Source of the DNA: an uncultured Filifactor sp.
GTDB lineage: Bacteria > Bacillota > Clostridia > Peptostreptococcales > Filifactoraceae
DNA: 5,644 nt
Assembly: GCA_947254385.1 (NCBI GenBank)
Contig: CAMYCP010000093.1
Coordinates: forward strand, 1-5,644
Direction of reading: 5' to 3'
This document shows positions 1 through 5,219 of the stretch, piece by piece. The position numbers and the translations under genes were made by a program. The notes beneath the pieces are model-generated. The model made no database searches. It was not told the origin of the DNA and saw only the letters and a program-made list of their open reading frames with translations. The number at the start of each line of letters is the position of its first letter. The stretch's first letter is position 1.

Positions 1-36
1 GATTTTTTTTAAGACGCATTAAAGAATGATTAAGTT

Positions 37-66
37 TTGTAAAATCTCATAAGATTATCATATAAA
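37..66 (+). promoter_or_regulatory. Candidate suf operon promoter (distal)
   Basis: TTGTAA at 37-42 and TATAAA at 61-66 are separated by 18 bases, giving 4/6 and 5/6 matches to the sigma-70/sigma-A boxes. Initiation would fall near 73 and leave a leader of about 145 nt before sufC. A small inverted repeat (aatct, 4-nt gap, agatt; 43-56) lies in the spacer and could be an operator, but 5-bp arms are weak in such AT-rich DNA. No known Fe-S regulator site (IscR or SufR type) was recognised. AT-richness makes chance matches likely. Confidence 0.3.
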
Positions 67-111
67 ATATGGTTGTTTTTTTAGTGTATTTCATGTATCT
101 TAAAGGATATA

Positions 112-140
112 TTTTTTAAAAAAGGGTAATATATTATAAT
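112..140 (+). promoter_or_regulatory. Candidate suf operon promoter (proximal)
   Basis: A perfect TATAAT stands at 135-140 inside the 10-bp palindrome tattataata (132-141). The best -35 at 17-bp spacing is only a T-run (112-117), so the upstream box is poor. A second TATAAT at 183-188 also lacks a credible -35. If this promoter is used, the transcript would begin near 147 and the leader would be about 70 nt. The choice between this and the distal candidate cannot be made from sequence alone. Confidence 0.3.
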
Positions 141-219
141 AGGCTTTCTAAAAATACAAAAACAATGCTTTTTTAGACAGCTTATAATGTTAAAATTTAA
201 TTTGTGAGGAGAGTTATAG

Positions 220-966
220 ATGTCAAAAGAACTTCTGCGCATTGAAAATATTAAAGCAGGCGTAACCGATCGGGAAATTTTATCGGGGATAAGCCTTAAG
301 ATAAATTATGGGGAAGTCCATGTTATAATGGGGCCTAACGGTTCAGGAAAGTCAACTTTGGTTAATGTGATAATGAATCATCCGGCATATAAGGTAAATT
401 CCGGGAAGATTTTTTTGGACGGAGAGGACATATCGGTTTTAACGACTGATAAACGCGCACAAAGAGGATTGTTTTTGTCTTTTCAGACACCGCAGGAAGT
501 ACCCGGCATTTCAGTTTCCAACTTTATCCGTACCGCCAAGATGAATAAGACCGGCGAAAAAATATCCATGTTCAAATTTCAAAACGAGATAGAAGATGAA
601 ATGGACAAGCTCCACATGGATCATGCGTATGCGGAAAGGTATTTAAATGTAGGATTTTCCGGTGGAGAAAAGAAGAAGAGCGAAATTTTACAAATGTTGA
701 TGCTTAAACCTAAACTTGCAATACTCGACGAAACCGATTCGGGGCTTGACGTGGATGCTACACGTATCGTGTCGGAAGGCATAGAAAGATTTTTAAGTCC
801 CGACAATGCCGCACTCATAATTACACACCATCGTGAACTTGTAAAGAACGTATCTCCCGATTATGTTCATATCATAATAGACGGCAAAATTGTAAAAACC
901 GGCGGTAATGAACTTATAGACGAAGTTGAACGTGACGGTTTTGCTCAATTTAAAGAAAGGGAATAG
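220..966 (+). CDS. sufC: SufC, Fe-S cluster assembly ATPase
   Basis: ABC-type ATPase of the cytosolic SufBC2D scaffold. It hydrolyses ATP to open SufB-SufD for cluster building and is not a membrane transporter. The 248 residues match the usual family length. Visible motifs in order are Walker A GPNGSGKST (38-46, K44), the Q-loop FQTPQEVPG (Q89), the family-typical signature NVGFSGGEKKK (143-153), Walker B LAILDE (166-171, E171), the D-loop SGLD (174-177) and the switch histidine H203. The FSGGEKKK signature and the ETDSGLD motif separate SufC from transporter ATPases. The ATG start is supported by AGGAG at 207-211, eight bases upstream. It is the first gene of the operon, and its stop is one base from the sufB start. 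Assignment is near certain. Confidence 0.97.
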   Translation: MSKELLRIENIKAGVTDREILSGISLKINYGEVHVIMGPNGSGKSTLVNVIMNHPAYKVNSGKIFLDGEDISVLTTDKRAQRGLFLSFQTPQEVPGISVSNFIRTAKMNKTGEKISMFKFQNEIEDEMDKLHMDHAYAERYLNVGFSGGEKKKSEILQMLMLKPKLAILDETDSGLDVDATRIVSEGIERFLSPDNAALIITHHRELVKNVSPDYVHIIIDGKIVKTGGNELIDEVERDGFAQFKERE

Positions 967-967
967 A

Positions 968-2380
968 ATGAGTGAAAAAGATAAGACGTATGTAGAAAAT
1001 GTAGACAGAGGTGTCTACGATATAAAAAACGATTTTAAATATAGCAAAAAGACCGAAGAAGGCTTAAATGAAGAAATAGTGCGCATGATTTCAGCTGAAA
1101 AGCATGAAAGTGAAAAAATGCTCAGTCGCCGTCTTGAGGCGCTTAAAATATTCGATTGTAAGAAAAATCCCGACTGGGGACCGGATTTAAGTGAAGTCGA
1201 TATGAATAAAATTACAACTTACATTCGCCCCGATGCAAAGATGACTGACGATTGGAAAGAGGTTCCGGAAGATATTTCAGATATTTTTTGTAAACTCGGA
1301 ATCCCCGAGGCGGAGCATGAAGGACTTTTATCGGGGGTGGGCGCGCAGTACGACAGTGAAATAGTGTATCACAATATGCAGGAGAATTTATCATCTCAAG
1401 GCGTGATATACACTGATTTTGAATCTGCGGTAAAAAAATATCCCGATATAATAGATAAATATTTCGGTAAGTGTATAAGTCCGAGTCTTCATAAATATGC
1501 GGCTCTTCATTATGCAGTATGGTCGGGCGGTTCGTTTGTGTATGTGCCTGAGGGCGTGAAGGTGGATATTCCTTTGCAGTCTTATTTTCGATTGAACGCA
1601 CCCGGGGCCGGACAATTTGAACATACTCTCATAATCCTCGAAAAAAATTCGTATTGCCATTTTATAGAGGGCTGTTCCGCACCGCGCTACAATCAAGTAA
1701 ATTTACACGCCGGAGCGGTGGAACTTTTTGTTTCTGAAAACTCCACTCTACGCTATTCCACGATAGAAAACTGGTCACGCAATATGTACAATCTCAACAC
1801 CAAACGTGCCATAGTTCAAAAAAACGGGACGATACAATGGATATCCGGCTCGTTCGGTTCGCACGTATCCATGCTTTATCCGACGTCGGTGCTTGCAGGC
1901 GAAAATGCCAAGAGTGAATTTACCGGCATATCTTTTGCCGGATACGATCAAAATCTCGATACCGGTGCGCAGGTTATTCACGCTGCAAAAAACACTTCTT
2001 CCACGATAAATTCCAAGTCCATATCCAAGGACGGCGGGATAGCGGTATATAGAGGACTTGTGGACATAAAAAAAGGCGCGACGGGATCTAAAAACTCCAC
2101 TTCGTGTGAATCTCTTATGCTTGACGATAAATCACGTTCGGACACTATACCCGTAATAAAAATTGAAAATAAAAAGGTGGATTTAGGGCACGAGGCTAAA
2201 ATCGGACGCATTTCCGACGATGTGATATTTTATCTTATGAGCCGCGGGATAAGTGAAGATGAGGCTAAACAAATGGTAGTTAGAGGTTTTGCGGAACCCG
2301 TAGCTAAAGAACTTCCTTTAGCTTACGCCGTTGAAATGAACAATCTTATAAACCTTGAACTGGTAGGATCTATAGGATAG
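968..2380 (+). CDS. sufB: SufB, Fe-S cluster scaffold core subunit
   Basis: SufB is the cytosolic beta-helix subunit on which the nascent Fe-S cluster forms, paired with SufD and driven by SufC. From the ATG at 968 it has 470 residues, the normal family size. That start follows an AAAGGGA ribosome site and lies one base after the sufC stop; an upstream in-frame TTG at 926 would overlap sufC. Residues aligned by eye with E. coli SufB are C236 in EGCSAP (C254), W269 in ENW (W287), the TKRA lysine K279, C380 in CESL (the cluster/persulfide-acceptor C405) and H408-E409 (H433-E434). The C380-H408 spacing of 28 equals E. coli. The end ISDDVIFYLMSRGISEDEA is the typical SufB/SufD C-terminal helix. 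Differences are E267 for Q285, G407 for E432 and S389 for the nearby second cysteine. Confidence 0.96.
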   Translation: MSEKDKTYVENVDRGVYDIKNDFKYSKKTEEGLNEEIVRMISAEKHESEKMLSRRLEALKIFDCKKNPDWGPDLSEVDMNKITTYIRPDAKMTDDWKEVPEDISDIFCKLGIPEAEHEGLLSGVGAQYDSEIVYHNMQENLSSQGVIYTDFESAVKKYPDIIDKYFGKCISPSLHKYAALHYAVWSGGSFVYVPEGVKVDIPLQSYFRLNAPGAGQFEHTLIILEKNSYCHFIEGCSAPRYNQVNLHAGAVELFVSENSTLRYSTIENWSRNMYNLNTKRAIVQKNGTIQWISGSFGSHVSMLYPTSVLAGENAKSEFTGISFAGYDQNLDTGAQVIHAAKNTSSTINSKSISKDGGIAVYRGLVDIKKGATGSKNSTSCESLMLDDKSRSDTIPVIKIENKKVDLGHEAKIGRISDDVIFYLMSRGISEDEAKQMVVRGFAEPVAKELPLAYAVEMNNLINLELVGSIG

Positions 2381-2388
2381 GTGATATT

Positions 2389-3423
2389 ATGCAAAAAATA
2401 AATGTAAACGGGGCGGATTTTAAAACTTTCAGCTATCTAAAAGCCAACGAAACGGAAATAGAAATTCCCGATATTGTAAAAAATGATTTTTATGAAAAAT
2501 CGGATAATTTTTCAGATAAACTTGATACCGAAAGTTTTAAAGGCGGAATCTCCAAAGAGGCGCTCATATTAAATAAAAAATACCGAAATCTATATAAAAT
2601 ATGGACGGCAAAATCCGAGAAAAGTGAAAAATATACTTTAAAACTCAAAACGAACAGTGATTATCCGTATCTTTTTGACAGACACGACATAATTTCTGAA
2701 GAAAATGCACATCTCACCGTAATTTTGGATTATCGTTCGGAAAATACGGAGACTTTTAGAAACTCGGTAATTTATATAAAAGGAGAAAAAAATTCCGAAA
2801 CGAACGTTTTTATAATTCAAAAAGAAGATAAAAAGGCATTTTCTCTTGAAAGCATAATCGTTGTGACGGAAGACAATGCAAAGGTGGATGTTTGTCAATA
2901 CGAACTCGGCGCAGGCAAATTTTACGGCAACTGCAGATGTAATCTTACGGGACGTTCCTCTAAAGCGAATATAAACAGCATATATTTAGGCCGTAACGAC
3001 GATATTATAAATTTAAGCTACAATGTTACGCATATGGGTGAAAAATCGGATAGCCATATTTTGATAAACGGGGCACTTAAAGATCATGCCGACAAGATGC
3101 TTAAATCTAATTTGGATTTTAAAAAAGGCGCAAAGAAAGCCAAAGGTACGGAAGAAGAATATACGGTACTCCTTGATGACAGCGTGTTGAATCTTTCGGT
3201 TCCGTTGATGTTGTGCCGTGAAGATGATGTTGAGGGAAATCACGCCGCAAGTGCGGGGAAAATAGATGAAAACACACTGTTTTATATAATGAGCCGCGGT
3301 TTTTCAATTGAAGATGCGCAGGCACTCATAATAGAATCCAAATTTGCGGGTGCAATAGATAAGATCAAAGATAAAAAAATTGAACGGGAACTTAGGGAAA
3401 CGGTACTTGAAAGGATGAAATAA
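2389..3423 (+). CDS. sufD: SufD, Fe-S scaffold partner subunit
   Basis: SufD pairs with SufB; the SufB cysteine and a SufD histidine together form the cluster-building interface, and SufD helps bring in iron. The central part (about 90-270) reads as the beta-helix domain shared with SufB. The end GKIDENTLFYIMSRGFSIEDAQ (about 291-312) is the conserved SufB/SufD C-terminal segment. H285 in GNHAASAG matches the essential E. coli H360 by context, and C276 lies at the position of the SufB CESL cysteine. At 344 residues it is shorter than E. coli or Bacillus SufD (roughly 420-440), the loss being in the N-terminal part. The ATG at 2389 is preceded by AGGTGA (2379-2384), which overlaps the sufB stop. 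The weak overall similarity to SufB and the operon position make SufD the clear choice over a second SufB. Confidence 0.92.
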   Translation: MQKINVNGADFKTFSYLKANETEIEIPDIVKNDFYEKSDNFSDKLDTESFKGGISKEALILNKKYRNLYKIWTAKSEKSEKYTLKLKTNSDYPYLFDRHDIISEENAHLTVILDYRSENTETFRNSVIYIKGEKNSETNVFIIQKEDKKAFSLESIIVVTEDNAKVDVCQYELGAGKFYGNCRCNLTGRSSKANINSIYLGRNDDIINLSYNVTHMGEKSDSHILINGALKDHADKMLKSNLDFKKGAKKAKGTEEEYTVLLDDSVLNLSVPLMLCREDDVEGNHAASAGKIDENTLFYIMSRGFSIEDAQALIIESKFAGAIDKIKDKKIERELRETVLERMK

Positions 3424-3425
3424 CA

Positions 3426-4658
3426 ATGCTTTCAAAAGAACAAGTGTTGGAAATAAGAAAGGATTTTCCGTATCTGAATTTAAAAATAAACGACAGACCG
3501 ATTGTATATTTAGACAACGCTGCTACTTCACAAAAACCGCAATCTGTCATTCAAGCCGTGAAAGATTTTTATGAAAATTCCAACGGCAATCCTCATAGGG
3601 GTGCGCATACATTGTCCGTTAAAGCAACGCAGATTTATGAGGGCGCCAGATCTAAAATTGCCGAGCATATAAATGCCGAACCTTGCGAAGTAATTTTCAC
3701 CAGAAATGCGACGGAATCCCTAAATCTTGTTGCATACGCCTATGCTCTCGACAATTTGAAAGCGGAAGATGAAATTTTGATAACGTTGTTGGAACATCAT
3801 TCAAACAATGTTCCTTGGCAGTTTGTATCCAAAAAAACGGGCGCTAAACTCAACTATGTGGAACTTAACGACAATTTGTCGGTAGATCCCGAAGAATTTA
3901 AAGAAAAAATAAATTCTCATACAAAAATAGTATCTTTTACTATGGCATCGAACGTGACAGGTGCCATGATCGATGTTGAACAGATAATAAAAATTGTACG
4001 CAAAAATTCGGATGCGAAAATAATACTCGATGCGGCGCAGTATGCGCCTCACCACAATATTGACGTGAAAAAACTTGATTGCGACTTTTTGGCATTTTCG
4101 GGGCATAAAATGCTGAGCGGTACCGGTATAGGGGTGTTATACGGCAAAAAAGAAATTTTAGAAAATATGTCGCCGTTTATGTTCGGCGGGGATATGATAG
4201 AGTATGTCTATGAAGATTATTCAACCTTTGCACCGCTCCCTGAAAAATTTGAGGCGGGTACTCAAAATGTAGCGGGTGCCTGTTCGTTATCCGTTGCACT
4301 CGATTATATGAATAAAATAGGTATTCAAAATATCAGCGAATACGAAAGTTACTTAACTGATTACTGTCTTGAAAAACTTAAAGCAAAATCATATCTGGAT
4401 ATTTATGTAACTGAAGAAAAACCTCGTTCTCCCGTCATAGTTTTCAATTTTAAAAACATACATCCGCACGATGTCGCTACAATTTTAGACAGTTACGGTA
4501 TAGCGGTACGTTCGGGACATCATTGCACACAACCGCTTCATAGATTTTTGCAATGTAATTTTTCTTGCAGAGCAAGTTTTGCATTTTACAACACTACTGA
4601 AGAAATAGATTATTTCATATCACACTTGGATGATGTGGAAAAACTTATGGGTCTATAA
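3426..4658 (+). CDS. sufS: SufS, cysteine desulfurase (type II)
   Basis: PLP-dependent enzyme that converts L-cysteine to L-alanine and holds the sulfur as a persulfide for delivery to SufB. The 410 residues match the family. Visible are YLDNAATSQKP near the N-terminus (about 28-38), EHHSNNVPWQ with H124/H125 near the PLP ring, LDAAQYAPH for the PLP-binding aspartate region, SGHKMLSGTG with the Schiff-base lysine K228, and the short catalytic loop VRSGHHC with C367. The short RxGHHC loop identifies the type II SufS/CsdA group and excludes the IscS/NifS type I group. The ATG starts two bases after the sufD stop, with AAGGA at 3411-3415 as ribosome site. In Bacillota the usual acceptor is SufU, which is not encoded after it here; the acceptor may be elsewhere or SufB may take sulfur directly. 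Confidence 0.96.
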   Translation: MLSKEQVLEIRKDFPYLNLKINDRPIVYLDNAATSQKPQSVIQAVKDFYENSNGNPHRGAHTLSVKATQIYEGARSKIAEHINAEPCEVIFTRNATESLNLVAYAYALDNLKAEDEILITLLEHHSNNVPWQFVSKKTGAKLNYVELNDNLSVDPEEFKEKINSHTKIVSFTMASNVTGAMIDVEQIIKIVRKNSDAKIILDAAQYAPHHNIDVKKLDCDFLAFSGHKMLSGTGIGVLYGKKEILENMSPFMFGGDMIEYVYEDYSTFAPLPEKFEAGTQNVAGACSLSVALDYMNKIGIQNISEYESYLTDYCLEKLKAKSYLDIYVTEEKPRSPVIVFNFKNIHPHDVATILDSYGIAVRSGHHCTQPLHRFLQCNFSCRASFAFYNTTEEIDYFISHLDDVEKLMGL

Positions 4659-4769
4659 AAATTGACTTATGTGGGCTTGTTTCTAGTACTGATTTTTTAA
4701 AAATGCAGTATGCAACTTTAAGCGGAATTTATTATAAAGTCACTTATTAATTAAATATTTAAAAATAAA
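4659..4769. other. Spacer after sufS, no gene seen
   Basis: This AT-rich stretch separates sufS from the hairpin at 4770-4815. No SufU-like start, zinc-binding cysteine motif or other coding signal is visible. TTGACT at 4662-4667 with TAGTAC 16 bases further is a poor promoter-like pair that leads only to a 15-codon open frame (4703-4750). The 7-bp sequence taagcgg at 4719-4725 is matched by ccgctta at 4821-4827, flanking the terminator, possibly by chance. Confidence 0.5.
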
Positions 4770-4815
4770 AAATGGCTATATTTCAACAAACTACAATGTT
4801 GAAATATAGCCATTT
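4770..4815 (-). terminator. Strong intrinsic terminator, best on minus strand
   Basis: The arms aaatggctatatttcaac (4770-4787) and its exact reverse complement (4798-4815) give a perfect 18-bp stem with a 10-nt loop. On the minus strand the stem is followed by six T, one A and five T (4772 down to 4761), the pattern of an efficient intrinsic terminator. On the plus strand the 3' side is only TTTATTTA followed by ccgc, so it would end suf transcripts less efficiently, although it is the only hairpin of this kind after sufS. It probably works in both directions, with the minus-strand RNA from about 5014 as the better-matched client. Confidence 0.8.
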
Positions 4816-4856
4816 ATTTACCGCTTAGATTTGTGAATTGCTATACATGTGAACTA

Positions 4857-4879
4857 CACACGAAGCTAAAGCTTCGGTG
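4857..4879 (-). repeat. Right-end-type hairpin
   Basis: Minus-strand stem of cac plus cgaagc pairing with gcttcg, one bulged t, and gtg, closed by a TTTA loop. It lies at the end of the TnpB remnant and is followed after a few bases by gttcac, the expected placement of an IS200/IS605 right-end hairpin and of the last stem of an omega-RNA. Confidence 0.6.
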
Positions 4880-4994
4880 CTTCTTGCTTCATCATCTACA
4901 GCGTTTCATGATCTAAAAGATTATTCTTCCGTCTTACGTAAAGTTCACAAGCGTAGATTCGGGTAGTTCCTACCCTACAATAAGTATAGAAAAC
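4866..4994 (-). pseudogene. TnpB C-terminal remnant
   Basis: One minus-strand frame reads VFYTYCRVGTTRIYACELY through HETL, then a TAG at 4898-4896, then MMKQEAPKL and a TAG at 4868-4866. From memory of the family, the combination of a G-T-T-x-I-x-A-C block and a terminal KQEAP tail is typical of TnpB proteins of IS200/IS605 elements. In those, the last codons overlap the right-end hairpin, exactly as here. The catalytic RuvC and zinc-finger parts are missing; an in-frame TAA at 4997-4995 closes the frame upstream. The internal stop and the 5' truncation mean no functional protein. Identification rests on short motifs, so confidence is moderate. Confidence 0.55.
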
Positions 4995-5011
4995 TTAGGT
5001 TTAGTTTTCTA
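4987..5011 (-). repeat. Hairpin near the 5' end of the candidate RNA
   Basis: Perfect 9-bp inverted repeat, tagaaaact (4987-4995) and agttttcta (5003-5011), with a 7-nt loop. It begins a few bases after the predicted start site of the minus-strand transcript, so it would form a 5' stem on that RNA. It also sits upstream of the tnpB remnant, at the likely internal deletion joint. Confidence 0.5.
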
Positions 5012-5020
5012 ATATGATAT

Positions 5021-5050
5021 ATTATACCGCAAAAAAACTCTCTGCGTCAA
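5021..5050 (-). promoter_or_regulatory. Near-consensus promoter, minus strand
   Basis: On the minus strand TTGACG (5050-5045) and TATAAT (5026-5021) are 18 bases apart, matching 5/6 and 6/6 of the sigma-A consensus boxes. This is the best promoter in the window, better than either suf candidate. Initiation would fall near 5014. No intact coding sequence follows; the next minus-strand signal is the terminator at 4815-4770. The -35 box overlaps one arm of the hairpin at 5046-5088. Confidence 0.7.
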
Positions 5051-5088
5051 TTCATCTCACGAACCTAAAGGTTCACAGATTTCTTGAC
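5046..5088. repeat. 43-nt interrupted palindrome (left-end-type hairpin)
   Basis: Three paired blocks are nested around a TAAA loop (5066-5069): gaacc/ggttc (5061-5065, 5070-5074), atct/agat (5054-5057, 5077-5080) and gtcaa/ttgac (5046-5050, 5084-5088). The outer internal loop is symmetric (ttc/ttc) and the inner one is cac/ac. The TAAA loop equals that of the hairpin at 4857-4879, supporting a common element type. It may be the left end of the deleted element or the right end of an older neighbouring copy. No T-tract follows directly, so it is not a good terminator. Confidence 0.6.
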
Positions 5089-5219
5089 ACTATCTTTAAA
5101 GTATAAGCAATTTTCGTTTGCTAATCACGTAAAATACTTTATTTTGTAAAATTTTATCATGTATATCGCATAAAACTTTTTATTGTCTTTAAATACGAAG
5201 GGATTTTCATAAGCATTTT
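5089..5219. other. AT-rich spacer after the repeat-protein gene, no gene seen
   Basis: This stretch lies downstream of the stop codon of the minus-strand repeat gene. A weak hairpin (agcaa, 7-nt loop, ttgct, about 5106-5122) is present, but no convincing intrinsic terminator for that gene is visible. Short open stretches rich in K, F, Y, I and N occur, as expected by chance at this composition. Transcripts of the repeat gene might therefore run on to the terminator at 4815-4770. Confidence 0.4.

Larger units (their letters stand above)
4762..5014 (-). ncRNA. Candidate omega-RNA-like transcript from a decayed IS200/IS605 element
   Basis: Inferred as one transcription unit: the promoter at 5021-5050, a start near 5014 and an intrinsic terminator at 4815-4770, giving about 250 nt. 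Read 5' to 3' on the minus strand, the RNA can fold as a hairpin with 9-bp arms (5011-4987), a GGGUAG-GAA-CUACCC hairpin (4975-4961), a long-range pairing AUCUAC-GC with GC-U-GUAGAU (4958-4951 with 4902-4894, one bulge) enclosing small stems, and a terminal hairpin around cgaagc-ttta-gcttcg (4879-4857). The segment up to about 4849 overlaps a tnpB-like 3' end, which is how TnpB-associated omega-RNAs are organised. Sequence after about 4849 would sit in the guide position. Transcription and function are not shown by sequence alone. Alternatives are inert transposon debris or the leader of a lost gene. Confidence 0.45.
4849..5088 (-). mobile_element. Internally deleted IS200/IS605-type element (about 240 bp)
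   Basis: Structured DNA reading on the minus strand: a hairpin-bearing left side (5088-5046), a promoter, a second hairpin (5011-4987), a remnant resembling a TnpB C-terminus, and a right-end hairpin with a TTTA loop ending in gttcac (4854-4849). Subterminal imperfect hairpins without terminal inverted repeats are the hallmark of this single-strand-transposing family. No transposase gene (tnpA) and only about 43 codons of tnpB-like sequence remain, so it could move only if helped in trans. Both boundaries are estimates, because no target motif or empty site is visible, and the left hairpin might belong to a separate relic. Confidence 0.55.

Noticed and set aside
926..967. Extended start for sufB at TTG 926
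   Set aside because: It would overlap sufC by 41 bases, adds 14 residues unlike SufB N-termini, and lacks a ribosome site. The ATG at 968 follows AAAGGGA and directly abuts the sufC stop.
621..4106. Several minus-strand open frames of 65-129 codons inside the suf genes (for example 1212-1601 and 3801-4106)
   Set aside because: They lie antisense to clearly conserved genes, have no ribosome sites or recognisable motifs, and their composition follows from the plus-strand codons.
4703..4750. 15-codon plus-strand open frame after sufS
   Set aside because: It is very short, has no ribosome site and does not resemble SufU or another carrier; expected by chance.
4851..4978. Possible tRNA or other standard structural RNA suggested by GGGTAG and other small stems
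   Set aside because: No cloverleaf, anticodon arm or TTCRA loop fits, and the hairpins agree better with an IS200/IS605 end. No match to 6S, SRP, tmRNA or RNase P RNA was recognised.
5084..5107. Plus-strand promoter from TTGACA (5084-5089) and TATAAG (5102-5107)
   Set aside because: The spacer is only 12 bases and no plus-strand gene follows.
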